The notes below the pieces were generated by a model that saw nothing but the letters and a program-made list of their open reading frames with translations, did not search any database and had not been told where the DNA came from. Below, in pieces: positions 32,749-41,465 of a stretch of 55,125 nt of DNA. The first letter of the stretch is position 1. Every line of letters starts with the position of its first letter. Source of the stretch: a virus; the IMG/VR virus record IMGVR_UViG_3300034351_000046, positions 1-55,125 of that record. One strand, given 5' to 3'. A program made the position numbers and the translations under genes.

Positions 32749-35086
32749 TGGGCGGCTCTTCTTCTGGTGCCGCTTCAAGCATGGTTCTTATTCGCTCATT
32801 TTGGATGTCAGAAGCGGCTTTGGCATCCTTGATGGTGGTGTCGACTTGGCCTTGAGAAAGTTCTCCGCGCAGCTTGGCCAGGTGCTCTTCCTCCTTCTGC
32901 CGCTGCCCTTGGATAAAACGCTGCTCGCTCTGGCTGAGACGCTGCGCGTTCTTTTGAGCCTCGATCTGCGCCTTGGTCTGGGCTTGGATCTGCATCCCCT
33001 CAACCTTGGCCTGGGTGAGGGCAAGCTCCTTCTGGATCTTGGGATCGATGCCCTGGCCATTCTGCTGCCGTTGCTGCTGGATCTGCTCATTGAACTGTTG
33101 CAGCACCTTCATGATCTCGGCCAGGCGTTTCTGGATGGCCCCGGCCATCTCCTGGTTGGCGGGATCCTGGGCTGCCATCTGGAGATAACTCGAAGCAGTG
33201 ATAGCCACGTTGATAAGCCCAGCCAATTCTGGGGGCGTGGGCATGCCGGAAGTCGCGCGGATCCGGCGCATCACATCATCCATGCCCTTCATTAAGGCCA
33301 GGGTGATCTGCATGGGGTCCTGCCCCTTGCGCGGCGGTATTTGGACACCCTGCATCAGAGCCCCCACCATCAGCTGCCCATCATGGGTGGATTCACTGGT
33401 CATAATCGGCTCCACGGGCACCCACCTGGTGGCCAGCCGGGGATCGTCACTGTTGGCCTGCACGTAGAGGCGCAGGACCTCGGTCTGGGCATCCGGGTTC
33501 AAGAGCGGCCGCACGCTCATCAGCTTATCTGCCATGGCCACCTGAAGCATCTTGTTGCCGGATCCCAGCACCTGCTCCGGTTCGACATCCCACAGATCGG
33601 GGTCCAAAGCCTTTGCCGGCACGCCTTGCTTCAGGACTCGTTGCCGGAATTTTCTGACCTCGGGGTCGATGGAGTTGGGCTGCATGAACCGGCGCACGAT
33701 TTCGATGTATTGCCCCTTTTGATAGGTATACGCCAGGGAGAGCATCGTACCCACAAGAGCATTGGCCGCATTGACCTCAGCCATGATTTCAGTGGCGGTT
33801 TTTTCCTTTTGAGCTCCGGTGTCCCGCCCTTCCCGGAATTGGGCTGCCGCTTCATTCATTTGCTGCCGGTTATCGGCCATCGTGGCCCCAACCAGCTGTT
33901 GATTGACCTGCCACCGATCGTTCTGGCCCACAAAATTGACGCCATCAGGAATGACGCCGTAATTGTGCAGATCGATCTTAGTCAGACGCTCGGCCTCATC
34001 CGCACTCGAGACCCTGAAGTAATTCAGAAGGTTCTCAAACGTGGCATCATTGATTTTGCATCGAAGCCGGTTCTGCAAATTGCAGACTGCGTAAATCAGC
34101 CACCCAAGGGATCGGACGCTGTGATACTTGAAAGGGGCCCTGGCACTAAGATCACCGAATTGAAAATGCAGGATTTCCTTCAAGTCATAGGCATAGCATC
34201 TGTCGTTTCCGTTATAGAGCCATTCCTGGGCATCCATGCCGAGTTTCTGAAGGGATAGTTTCTTGTCTCCGATCTCTCCGTTGGGCGGCGTGTCTAATAT
34301 CATGCGCCTGCGCCAGCCGTGTTTCTTCTTTTCATCACTCCAAAAGTAAAAGTCCCAGGCATTGATGGTGGGGACCACATCGGATGAATAATAGACTCCA
34401 TCCTGCTTGATTTGCTCCACCAGTTTCTCCGGGCTTAGTGAATCCCAATCAGTCACCTGGCCGGCCGGCTGGGCCGCACACCATTTGATTGCCTTCCTGG
34501 CTAGCGGCTTGTTCCAGGCCGGATCGATGCGCTTACGCTCGATCATCCTGGTCATCTCCGCGCAGGTGTATTGCCGGTAAATGGCAAAGTGGGTCAAATT
34601 CTCCATCGACAGAAGGGTGTTCGACGGCACCAGCAGATCACAGATGGCCAGGGTCTTTGGCTTCCACCGGTACTTGTCTGCCCAGTGAGCCGGCCCGATG
34701 CCGTGTAGAACGGTCGATGCCATCTGGGAGCGGATCTGCTCGAAGTAGCAAAGAGAATCCTTCATGACCTGGTTTATCTCCTTGGCCACAACCCCCGACC
34801 AAATCGACCGCATAACATCCGGGCCGAAATTCAGGGTCATGGAGAAGAAGTTGGGAGGTTTAATGAAGGCGTTGTAGTAGCTGCGCCTGGCATCGGCTGC
34901 CAGCTTAGGACCATCCAGGAAGTTGACGTTGGTGTTGATCCTGGCTGATTCAGCCTCTTCGTCTGTCCAGGGTGGGAACCCGTCAAAAAGCCGATCGATT
35001 AAAGCGCGGTTGGTTGCCCGTGGATAATCCGCTTGGCGCATTTCTTGGACCACCTGGTCCACATAGGAAGCGGTGGAAAAGTTCAT
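32741..35086 (-). CDS. Portal protein
   Basis: A 781-residue protein, first gene of the virion operon. The first 120 residues include DEEAESARINTNVNFLDGPKLAADARRSYYNAF, consistent with a short-tailed phage portal. The core (about 120-420) has the WDFYFWSDEKKKHGWRRRMI, LLVPSNTLLSMEN and NLQNRLRCKINDATFENLL segments, and helix-rich wing and barrel regions follow (TATEIMAEVNAANALVGTMLSLAYTYQKGQ). The C-terminal 160 residues are Gln/Glu/Ala-rich coiled coil, as in long portals with barrel extensions. It would form the dodecameric DNA entry ring. Length is within the range for P22-type portals. Confidence 0.8.
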   Translation of the reverse strand: MNFSTASYVDQVVQEMRQADYPRATNRALIDRLFDGFPPWTDEEAESARINTNVNFLDGPKLAADARRSYYNAFIKPPNFFSMTLNFGPDVMRSIWSGVVAKEINQVMKDSLCYFEQIRSQMASTVLHGIGPAHWADKYRWKPKTLAICDLLVPSNTLLSMENLTHFAIYRQYTCAEMTRMIERKRIDPAWNKPLARKAIKWCAAQPAGQVTDWDSLSPEKLVEQIKQDGVYYSSDVVPTINAWDFYFWSDEKKKHGWRRRMILDTPPNGEIGDKKLSLQKLGMDAQEWLYNGNDRCYAYDLKEILHFQFGDLSARAPFKYHSVRSLGWLIYAVCNLQNRLRCKINDATFENLLNYFRVSSADEAERLTKIDLHNYGVIPDGVNFVGQNDRWQVNQQLVGATMADNRQQMNEAAAQFREGRDTGAQKEKTATEIMAEVNAANALVGTMLSLAYTYQKGQYIEIVRRFMQPNSIDPEVRKFRQRVLKQGVPAKALDPDLWDVEPEQVLGSGNKMLQVAMADKLMSVRPLLNPDAQTEVLRLYVQANSDDPRLATRWVPVEPIMTSESTHDGQLMVGALMQGVQIPPRKGQDPMQITLALMKGMDDVMRRIRATSGMPTPPELAGLINVAITASSYLQMAAQDPANQEMAGAIQKRLAEIMKVLQQFNEQIQQQRQQNGQGIDPKIQKELALTQAKVEGMQIQAQTKAQIEAQKNAQRLSQSEQRFIQGQRQKEEEHLAKLRGELSQGQVDTTIKDAKAASDIQNERIRTMLEAAPEEEPPNA

Positions 35087-35135
35087 GATTTAGTCCAATC
35101 CTATTAAAGTTGTCTATTCACTGGAGTCCCATATT

Positions 35136-35161
35136 GGCTTGAAGCTGCATCGTTTCAAGCC
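35136..35161 (+). promoter_or_regulatory. Hairpin GGCTTGAA/TTCAAGCC in divergent portal/methyltransferase gap
   Basis: Arms at 35136-35143 and 35154-35161 with a 10-nt loop, in the 87-bp gap between divergent genes, 12 bases before the methyltransferase start. It may be an operator or an RNA hairpin that affects translation. Confidence 0.4.
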
Positions 35162-35173
35162 CATAACGGTCAT

Positions 35174-35785
35174 ATGCCTTCAACTTACGGCCTACTCAGC
35201 AAAACGGATATCCGAAATCTGCAAGCGTGTTTGTCGGATATTTTGGTGAGGCGAAACACGGGCAGCACCATCAATGTTTTGGAGATTGGTGTATGGAACG
35301 GAAGCACCGCCAAAGGGATCCGGGGATTTCTCAAAGATCAAGGATATCCAATATCGTACTGTGGGATCGAAAACGGCAATGGGGCCGAGTCTGTCACTGA
35401 ACCCCCCTTCGGTGGCGCCAGAATTATTTTTGGCGATTCGATTTCCGCACGCGCAAAGATCGATGATTGGGCGCGGTTTGATTTGCTTATTATCGATGGT
35501 TGCCATTGCCTTACCCATGCCTGCATGGATTTCCTTTGCTACCAATCCCTGGTGACTATTGGTGGCTATGCTCTGTTTCACGACATCAACCCCGACTTCC
35601 AGGGCGTCACCCAACACCATGCCAGCCAAGACCACAAATCAATGCCGATGGAGGTGGCCGTGGTCCACGCCATCAATCTGCTCGGCCTGCCCGAGGGCCG
35701 CTTTTACGGCTGGACCGGTAAAATGTCAGACTTTGAAAAAGGGTGCTCCAACGGTTTCTTCATCGCGCAAAAGCTTACAGCTTGA
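35174..35785 (+). CDS. Class I SAM-dependent methyltransferase (Methyltransf_24-like)
   Basis: A 203-residue protein. Motif I is NVLEIGVWNGSTAKGI (about residues 34-49), followed by YCGIENG (acidic residue of strand 2), IIFGDSIS and FDLLIIDGCHCLTHACMDFL (DG-x-H region of the methyltransf_24 type), and then IGGYALFHDINPDF. This type of enzyme is typical for sugar or small-molecule O-methylation in surface-polysaccharide gene clusters. It is the first gene of the plus-strand cargo island, divergent from the portal gene, so it is probably expressed independently of the virion genes. The end overlaps the convergent pyruvyltransferase-like gene by 11 nt. Confidence 0.8.
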   Translation: MPSTYGLLSKTDIRNLQACLSDILVRRNTGSTINVLEIGVWNGSTAKGIRGFLKDQGYPISYCGIENGNGAESVTEPPFGGARIIFGDSISARAKIDDWARFDLLIIDGCHCLTHACMDFLCYQSLVTIGGYALFHDINPDFQGVTQHHASQDHKSMPMEVAVVHAINLLGLPEGRFYGWTGKMSDFEKGCSNGFFIAQKLTA

Positions 35786-36554
35786 GAAGCTTGAAAACCT
35801 TTTCGGCAAAATACACGTTCAGTTGCCGACAGCCCTCCAGGTAATTCTCCACCCTGCCGTTCTTCGGAATGTCCTTGTGGACCTTGTTCCAATTCTGATC
35901 GTTGACCAAGTAGTACAAAGGCTCCAAACCATAGAATTTGGAGGACCACGGTTTCCAGCAAAGCACCTTCCTGCCTAGCAGCATGCCCCAATAGACCCCG
36001 TGATAAGAACTGGTCACAAGGGTCCTTCCAGAGGCCAGGAACATCAGCACATCCCGGAACATGCCGGCCTTGTGCTTATTGTCCATTCTGGGGAAACCTC
36101 TCAATCCATCGATAGGGCACCGTGGATGCTCATAAACCACCAGGTCATGTTTTGGGGAAGATGCCCTGGCCTCATCAAAGAACGGGCTCATACAGCTGGG
36201 GCATGGAACGTAGTCCCATGGATTCCCAAAATCGCGCAGGCCAACCAGGTCGAACTTCTTGGTCCATTCCGGCCACCTCACCAGGTGATCCCCATGCTGG
36301 TTGGCCCCCACGCCCCACAAGACCATAGGAAACCGCTTTCGGTCCAAGGCCTCCACCAGGACCGGTGCGGTATCGTAATAGAACAAGCCGCTGCCCCCGA
36401 AGATCACAGCATTTTTGGCGAAGACCTCCAAATCCTCGATTTTATTGGGCAAGACTTTGACCTCTGCCAACTCCTTGAAATAGACCGTTGGCCTGCAAAC
36501 CTGCTCGGCCAGGTTATCCGGGTTGACCGTCATCCAGGATATCGTTGGTATCAT
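35775..36554 (-). CDS. Polysaccharide pyruvyltransferase-like protein
   Basis: A 259-residue protein resembling the polysaccharide pyruvyl transferase family (CsaB/WcaK type). Seen are AVIFGGSGLFYYD (Gly-rich strand-loop), FPMVLWGVGANQHG, VGLRDFGNPWDYVPCPSCMSPFF, and the GT-B-like ASGRTLVTSSYHGVYWGMLLGRKVL with the family's T-S-x-x-HG-x-x-x-x-x-LG-(K/R). Family members transfer pyruvate to sugars or act as related glycosyl-modifying enzymes. It is encoded opposite to the other cargo genes and ends inside the methyltransferase gene, so it has a separate transcript together with the small membrane protein upstream. Confidence 0.75.
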   Translation of the reverse strand: MIPTISWMTVNPDNLAEQVCRPTVYFKELAEVKVLPNKIEDLEVFAKNAVIFGGSGLFYYDTAPVLVEALDRKRFPMVLWGVGANQHGDHLVRWPEWTKKFDLVGLRDFGNPWDYVPCPSCMSPFFDEARASSPKHDLVVYEHPRCPIDGLRGFPRMDNKHKAGMFRDVLMFLASGRTLVTSSYHGVYWGMLLGRKVLCWKPWSSKFYGLEPLYYLVNDQNWNKVHKDIPKNGRVENYLEGCRQLNVYFAEKVFKLLKL

Positions 36555-36708
36555 TATTGACTACCTTTTCGACTCCGATTCCAACGGATGCAACCAAAAA
36601 CGGAACGATAAACCTGAAAACCCGGCGCCTGGAAACACGCACCTCATATTCCACGGCATGATTGGGCGCACCTGGTCGACCAACGTCGCCAACCTTACTC
36701 ACTGCCAT
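36514..36708 (-). CDS. Small membrane protein
   Basis: A 64-residue frame with a basic segment (YEVRVSRRRVFRF) before one hydrophobic helix (IVPFLVASVGIGVEKVV) and an Asp/Asn-rich tail. It overlaps the start of the pyruvyltransferase-like gene by 41 nt, longer than the usual coupling overlap. Start ATG 36708 is the better of two; seven residues more are possible. It may be a real regulator or immunity/exclusion peptide, or a chance frame. Evidence is hydrophobicity and position only. Confidence 0.35.
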   Translation of the reverse strand: MAVSKVGDVGRPGAPNHAVEYEVRVSRRRVFRFIVPFLVASVGIGVEKVVNNDTNDILDDGQPG

Positions 36709-36812
36709 ATGAATGCCTTCCATCTTCACATCTCCACACTACTTCTGATCATCGTTGACAGCAATACATTTGAACGCTTGCAAACCAAGGCTTCTTTGGG
36801 GTAACCGTGATC

Positions 36813-37505
36813 ATGCTCAAGTCCAGATCAACGTGGCCCCCTGGAGGATGGCAATTCCTTGAGCCGGCAACCGGTTGGAGTGCCCCACAAGGATTGATGT
36901 TCGACCAGGTAGTGGATGCCATTATCAAACACCGGCTGGCCAATAAACAGCATCGCCTCTCAACGGATCCCGATGTTGTGGCCCAGCAACTCGATGATTA
37001 CACATGCGCCAGGCTTCAAAATCACCCGTCTTGGTGCGCCCAGCAGGAGATGCCCAGATCTTTTACGTTTCCCCGGCCGAAGCGATCCATTCGGGCGGGG
37101 GAAGAAGAAGGAGGTGTTGCGGGAGGCGTTAGGCTTCTCAAAAACACCGCCACCGGGATCAAAACCTGGATCGATTGGTTTGGAGAAGGAAAGCCAGTTG
37201 ATCAAACCACCGCAGATGTCCGCGCATTGGTTTGTGCGGACTGTCCGCAAAACGACAGACAAAAGGGAATCTTCGCCTGGTTCACCGGAGCGGCCGTCAA
37301 GGAGATCAAGGCTATCTTCAGCGCCCTCAATGACCTCAACATGAAGACCCCCTACGATGATAAGCTCAACGTCTGCAAGGCTTGCGATTGTCCGCTCAAG
37401 GCCAAGGTGTGGGCGCCAATGCACATCATCAAAAAGCACCTATCCAAGGAGGCGTTTAATCGGCTCGATGATCGGTGCTGGATACGAAAGGGCGCAGACG
37501 ACTGA
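36813..37505 (+). CDS. Cys-rich phage protein of unknown function
   Basis: A 230-residue protein. The N-terminal WPPGGWQFLEPATGWSAPQGLMFDQVVDAIIKHRLAN and the STDPDVVAQQLDDYTCARL region match a family I associate with uncultivated phages (PPGGW ... FDQVV-x-x-I-x-x-HR-x-AN). The second half carries CADCPQN and CKACDCPLKAKVW with a CW near the end, most likely a zinc site. The GTG at 36807 would add two residues; ATG 36813 is preferred. It precedes the glycosyltransferase genes by 3 nt, so it is the first gene of that transcript. The role is unknown. Confidence 0.65.
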   Translation: MLKSRSTWPPGGWQFLEPATGWSAPQGLMFDQVVDAIIKHRLANKQHRLSTDPDVVAQQLDDYTCARLQNHPSWCAQQEMPRSFTFPRPKRSIRAGEEEGGVAGGVRLLKNTATGIKTWIDWFGEGKPVDQTTADVRALVCADCPQNDRQKGIFAWFTGAAVKEIKAIFSALNDLNMKTPYDDKLNVCKACDCPLKAKVWAPMHIIKKHLSKEAFNRLDDRCWIRKGADD

Positions 37506-37508
37506 GCA

Positions 37509-38999
37509 ATGCTTTGCATTCTGCCAGTCTATAAAAACGACGTTTCCAGACTCCAAAACCTGCTGAAGTGGATCCACCAGCTTGGTGGATGCGCCGGCCA
37601 CCAAGCCACCATTGTGGCCGATGCCGGAACCCCCGCCGACCAGGTGTTCGAGTTAAGGAAGCACGCCCAGCTTGTATTCGATTCAGTTTCCATTGAAACC
37701 ACAGACCGAGAAGTCAAAGGTTGGCCGCAAGGGCCCAATGAATTGTTTCTGGCAGCCGCGCGTCACGCAAGCAAGCGCAACACACATTGGCTTTTCCTGG
37801 AACCCGATTCAGTCCCACTTTCACCAGGCTGGCTTGATAAAATTGACATCTACTATCGAGCCAAAGGCGCCATCTATCTTGGCCAACTTGTCCCTTGCGG
37901 CAAACCTGGGCTTCCCCCCGTGCATTTCACTGGCGTGGGTGTATACCCCTCCTATGCCATCCTGAACCTGGAATGGAGTATCCGCAAAAACCCGGATGTG
38001 GCTTTCGATATTTCAACGGCCGATGTGATCGTGCCACGGGCCATGCATTGCGAGCTCTTTCAACACCTCTGGGGCGAGGTTGGCAATCCTCCGACTTTTG
38101 CTCACAAGGGAATACCCGGAACCGCTACATTTGGTTTAGACTACCTGCAAAAGGATGCCGTACTGTTTCATCGGACCAAAGACGGCAAGCTGATTGAACT
38201 CCTGCGCCGCCGCGCCGGCCTGGTGGATTTTCCAGAAGTCCAAAAGCCATTCATTCAGCTTGGACGCTTTGGCGACATCATCCTGCTTTTGCCATCCATG
38301 AAGTACATTTATGACGCTACAGGCGTGCGGCCAAAGATGATCGTTTCCAAGGATTATGGATCCGTTTTAGACGGTGTCTCCTATGTTGATAGATTCAGCC
38401 TGCCCGTCCACTGGTATATGGGAATGCCAAAGGCCCGTGAATTTGCCGAGCAAAAGTTTGGTGGCGCAACAGTCACCCAATGTCACGGCCATCAGTGGGG
38501 CGTTGACATAAAGAAGTGGCCATCTTTTATGGTCTCTATGATTGATCGGACTGGCGTGCCTATGGATCTTTTTCACAAATTGCCATTAGTGTTCGACCAA
38601 CGGGATCCAGGCCGAGAAAAAGCTGCCACTCCAAGACTCAACGGGAAGTCCTATATCCTTATCAACACCGTTGGTGTTTCCAGTCCATTCCCGCACGGCA
38701 ATAAAGTTTTTTCCGCTCTCAAGCATCTAACCAACCGGGTGGCCTTGATCGACATGAGCCGAATAAAGTGCCATCGGATTTACGATCTGATTGGGGTCAT
38801 GGATAACGCAGTTGGGTTAATCACAACCGACACGGCAACTTTGCACCTGGCCCACGGGGCACGCTGTCCATACATCGCACTGACTGTGGATGGGTGGTGC
38901 AGCTCAGTTCCAAGGGGAAACTGCCAGCTGGAAATTAAGTACTCACGCTTCATGGCATCCCTATCAGCCATGGTAAAGATAGTGGAGGGATGGCTATGA
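37509..38999 (+). CDS. Two-domain glycosyltransferase (GT-A plus heptosyltransferase-like GT9)
   Basis: A 496-residue fusion. Residues 1 to about 240 look like a GT-A (GT2-like) domain: MLCILPVYKND opening, WLFLEPDSVPLSPGW with Glu98-Pro-Asp100 as the DxD-like site, and FTGVGVYPSYAI. From about residue 245 a GT9 heptosyltransferase-like domain follows: PFIQLGRFGDIILLLPSMKYIYD (the R-x-GD-x-x-L-x-x-P motif), then a middle, and LIGVMDNAVGLITTDTATLHLAHGARCPYIAL (the acceptor-side D-(S/T)-x-x-x-HLA motif). It would add two sugars or act as a bifunctional elongation enzyme on a surface glycan or virion target. Its stop overlaps the next start (ATGA). Confidence 0.8.
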   Translation: MLCILPVYKNDVSRLQNLLKWIHQLGGCAGHQATIVADAGTPADQVFELRKHAQLVFDSVSIETTDREVKGWPQGPNELFLAAARHASKRNTHWLFLEPDSVPLSPGWLDKIDIYYRAKGAIYLGQLVPCGKPGLPPVHFTGVGVYPSYAILNLEWSIRKNPDVAFDISTADVIVPRAMHCELFQHLWGEVGNPPTFAHKGIPGTATFGLDYLQKDAVLFHRTKDGKLIELLRRRAGLVDFPEVQKPFIQLGRFGDIILLLPSMKYIYDATGVRPKMIVSKDYGSVLDGVSYVDRFSLPVHWYMGMPKAREFAEQKFGGATVTQCHGHQWGVDIKKWPSFMVSMIDRTGVPMDLFHKLPLVFDQRDPGREKAATPRLNGKSYILINTVGVSSPFPHGNKVFSALKHLTNRVALIDMSRIKCHRIYDLIGVMDNAVGLITTDTATLHLAHGARCPYIALTVDGWCSSVPRGNCQLEIKYSRFMASLSAMVKIVEGWL

Positions 39000-39661
39000 T
39001 TTATCACGTTTACTCCAGCTACGTCCCCCAAAACAAAGACACACTCCGAAGGATGACTTTGGCCAAAAAAACCTGGGACATCCAACCGTGGGTTGATCTT
39101 CCAATAGTCGATCGCCAGGTGAAGTGCTACACAGACTACAAGGGAAAAGTGCCATACGTTAAGGACATTTTGCGTGCGGCCTCAGAGGGGAAGAAGGTTG
39201 AAGATATTTTTGTTTTTACAAACTCAGATATCTGCGTGTCATCGGATTGCTGCTTCAAAATCACAATGGCCCTTCAGAGCATCGATGCGGCTTACTGTTT
39301 CCGGCGCGATTTCAATAGGATCGAAAAGATCATTCCCGATGAGGTGATCCCAAGGGGGCAGCATTATGTCGGAAGTGACCTTTACGCTTTTCGCCTTGGT
39401 TGGTGGTTAAAATATGGCCCTGAGTTTCCGAATCTGTTGCTGGGGCGCGAGGCCTGGGACTCTGTTCTCAGAATCCTCATCGAGCAGACACACCCAGGCC
39501 AGCAGGTCACTCTGCACAACCTGATCTACCATGAACGGCACGCCTCGGTTTGGGAGAATCCGCACAACCGGCGCACGATCCCGAGCCAGATGCACAACGT
39601 CAGTCTGGCCCGTGATTTTTGCTACCAAGTGGGATTTGATCCGCGCAGGATTGGCCTATGA
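38996..39661 (+). CDS. Putative glycosyltransferase
   Basis: A 221-residue protein. It opens with IYHVYSSYVPQNKDTLRRMTLAKKTW and has KKVEDIFVFTNSDICVSSDCC (an N-S-D catalytic-site candidate), then HYVGSDLYAFRLGWW and IYHERHASVWENP. The pattern is that of small GT-A-like phage or capsular glycosyltransferases, though no family is certain. ATG 38996 was chosen since GGAGG lies 7 nt upstream and it overlaps the previous stop; ATG 38990 is too close to the SD. It overlaps the next gene by 4 nt. Confidence 0.6.
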   Translation: MIYHVYSSYVPQNKDTLRRMTLAKKTWDIQPWVDLPIVDRQVKCYTDYKGKVPYVKDILRAASEGKKVEDIFVFTNSDICVSSDCCFKITMALQSIDAAYCFRRDFNRIEKIIPDEVIPRGQHYVGSDLYAFRLGWWLKYGPEFPNLLLGREAWDSVLRILIEQTHPGQQVTLHNLIYHERHASVWENPHNRRTIPSQMHNVSLARDFCYQVGFDPRRIGL

Positions 39662-40317
39662 GATTTGACCTCGAAGAAATCCACGGCCTCCTACTCCCGC
39701 GCAAAGACAGAGCCGCATGCGTTCACATCCGCAAAACAGGCAGGCTTGCCTGGAATCCCAAGTTTAACAATTTGCCGGCCTGGAAGAAGCTCAAGCCGGG
39801 ATCTGTGGTGTTCGATGTGGGGGCTTTTGTTGGGGATACTGCCAAAGTGTTTTTGGATCTGAAATGCGAGGTCCACGCCTTCGAGCCGCGCCCGGAGTCC
39901 TTCATATGCCTGCTCCACAACTGCCCGGAAGCACACTGTTACAACGTGGCCTTGGGTGATCACACCAGGTACTCGACAACCACCAGGGGCGGCAACATGG
40001 GAGGCGCCTCATTGCTGCCAGGTGACAAATACAGCATCCGGCTGGATGACCTTCAGGTCAGGCGCATGGATGTTCTAAAGATCGATGTCGAGGGATTCGA
40101 GATGAAGGTTTTGGAGGGAGGCGTTAAAACGGTTAATCGACTTCGACCATTGATCCACATTGAAATCAACACAAACGCTCTGGAAAGATTTGGTGTCACC
40201 CCCGATTCAGTGACCCATTTGTTGCGAAGATTAGGGTATGGGAGCCAACTTGAGGTCCATCGATGCGTTGAAGCCCATACCACACATTGGGACTTAGTTT
40301 GCCGCCACACATCATGA
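39658..40317 (+). CDS. FkbM-family methyltransferase
   Basis: A 219-residue SAM-dependent methyltransferase. Motif I is VVFDVGAFVGDTAKVFLDL (about residues 50-68), then EVHAFEPRPESFICLLHNC with Glu-Pro (strand 2), NVALGD, and RMDVLKIDVEGFEMKVLEGG, the diagnostic K-x-D-V-E-G of FkbM enzymes. FkbM members usually methylate hydroxyls of sugars or polyketides. Within this operon it would modify the glycan made by the preceding glycosyltransferases. The stop overlaps the nuclease start (ATGA), indicating one operon. Confidence 0.88.
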   Translation: MRFDLEEIHGLLLPRKDRAACVHIRKTGRLAWNPKFNNLPAWKKLKPGSVVFDVGAFVGDTAKVFLDLKCEVHAFEPRPESFICLLHNCPEAHCYNVALGDHTRYSTTTRGGNMGGASLLPGDKYSIRLDDLQVRRMDVLKIDVEGFEMKVLEGGVKTVNRLRPLIHIEINTNALERFGVTPDSVTHLLRRLGYGSQLEVHRCVEAHTTHWDLVCRHTS

Positions 40318-40724
40318 GCCACCTCGATTCAAAGAACCTACCGGAAAACATCCGCAAGTGCATGGAGCCCCGAGTCCGCAAGGAGCTCAAGACACCCACC
40401 CTGATGGAGGTCTTCGCAAAGGAAGACCGAAAGAGGGAGCTCGACATGCACAAGGACTTCGAGGCCTGGTTGCGGCTCAATGAAATCCCGTTCGTCCACA
40501 GCCGCACCGACAAAAAGTCAACCACGGCCGTTGGAACCCCAGACTTCGTAATTCTCCTCGAGGGGAGGGGATTCGCGATCGAGCTCAAGGGCCCCGGAGG
40601 CAGGCTCACAGCAGAACAAGAAAAGACACTATTCCACTGGACCCAGAAAGGCGTGCCATGCCTGGTGGCAACAACCTTAACGGGCGCCATCGACTTTACC
40701 AAAAGCCAACTGGGGCTCGGCTAA
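40314..40724 (+). CDS. VRR-NUC-type nuclease
   Basis: A 136-residue protein of the PD-(D/E)XK superfamily. Seen are HKDFEAWL (Glu of motif I), GTPDFVILLEGRGFAIELKGPGGRLTAEQ (PD then E-L-K catalytic core), and WTQKGVPCLVAT. The VRR-NUC fold is common in phage and may act as Holliday-junction or flap/structure-specific nuclease. ATG 40314 is fixed by overlap with the previous stop. Its stop meets the convergent HTH gene (4-nt overlap). It is the last gene of the cargo transcript, so it is co-transcribed with glycan genes although it belongs to DNA metabolism. Confidence 0.85.
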   Translation: MSHLDSKNLPENIRKCMEPRVRKELKTPTLMEVFAKEDRKRELDMHKDFEAWLRLNEIPFVHSRTDKKSTTAVGTPDFVILLEGRGFAIELKGPGGRLTAEQEKTLFHWTQKGVPCLVATTLTGAIDFTKSQLGLG

Positions 40725-41056
40725 ATGAATTTGGGCGTCACCTGCTTGGCCACTTCGTTGATGATCCTGCCGGCAGTCACCCGAAGAGCCTCATGGGCCA
40801 CCCAGGTGTCCCCGGATCGAAATCGAGCCCTTTCCCCCACCGCCAAGCCCTTTTTGATCCGGTAGGTAACCTGCCCCTTGGTTAAGCCAAGATCATTGGC
40901 TATGGCCTGGGTGGTCCAGCCGTTCTTGGCCCGGATCAGAACCTGGACCTCCTCAACAGCTGTTTCAAGGCTGGCAGATCCTCGAGTTATTACGAATCGG
41001 ATTTTATGGCGGTTGGCCTTCCCGTTGTGCGACTTCGGAGATTTGACCTTAGTCAT
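40721..41056 (-). CDS. HTH-containing putative regulator
   Basis: A 111-residue basic protein. A helix-turn-helix is visible as AKNGWTTQAIANDLGLTKGQVTYRIKKG (about residues 45-72), with a basic N-terminal arm (KVKSPKSHNGKANRHKIRF). The C-terminal helix (AHEALRVTAGRIINEVAKQ) may mediate dimerisation. The ATG at 41056 is preferred over a GTG 6 bases upstream. It is transcribed with the zinc-finger gene, from the divergent control region at 41436-41582, and is therefore a candidate repressor or antirepressor of the phage switch. Confidence 0.7.
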   Translation of the reverse strand: MTKVKSPKSHNGKANRHKIRFVITRGSASLETAVEEVQVLIRAKNGWTTQAIANDLGLTKGQVTYRIKKGLAVGERARFRSGDTWVAHEALRVTAGRIINEVAKQVTPKFI

Positions 41057-41069
41057 ATTCACACCTTGT

Positions 41070-41435
41070 TCACACCACCTTATTGGCAGCCATCAAGGCG
41101 ATAGCTAGTTTGTCCAGATCCAGGCCGCAACAAGGGCAATGGTGCAATTCAACCGAGGTCCCATTCTGGTAGACATTGACGCGCCGGGGTGAAGGATTGC
41201 CGGCCTTTAACATGGCCCGACGATCCCGCTGGTATTGCCGGCGCCGTTCCTTCTGCTCCTCGGTTAAGGGCTTCCGCTCATTGGTGCCCTCTGGTGCATC
41301 CTGGTGCCTCTTGGTGTCATGCCCGTTTTTGATGTTTCCATGCACCCTGCCTTGGTGCATCCGAAGGGCCCTTTCGGCCTGTTTTTTGGGGCGGTTGGAT
41401 GAAGTCCAACCACATTGTTCACATCTTGTTCGCAT
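41070..41435 (-). CDS. Zinc-finger protein of the regulatory region
   Basis: A 121-residue protein. It starts RTRCEQCGWTSSNRPKKQAERALRMHQGRVHG, a C2H2-like finger (C-x2-C ... H-x5-H), followed by a highly charged helical region (EEQKERRRQYQRDRRAMLKAG) and HHCPCCGLDLDKLAIAL with a second Cys pair. It is the first minus-strand gene beside the operator and so the best candidate for the early regulator transcribed opposite to the recombination operon. ATG 41435 is preferred to a much longer frame that runs back through the operator. Confidence 0.65.
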   Translation of the reverse strand: MRTRCEQCGWTSSNRPKKQAERALRMHQGRVHGNIKNGHDTKRHQDAPEGTNERKPLTEEQKERRRQYQRDRRAMLKAGNPSPRRVNVYQNGTSVELHHCPCCGLDLDKLAIALMAANKVV

Positions 41436-41465
41436 AGCGTCTGTGGTTTTGGTTAATAACTTTTT

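Noticed and set aside
37222-37250. TGCGGACTGTCCGCA palindrome similar to the integrase-region boxes
   Set aside because: It is formed by codons for a conserved Cys-Ala-Asp-Cys-Pro zinc segment in the 36813-37505 gene.
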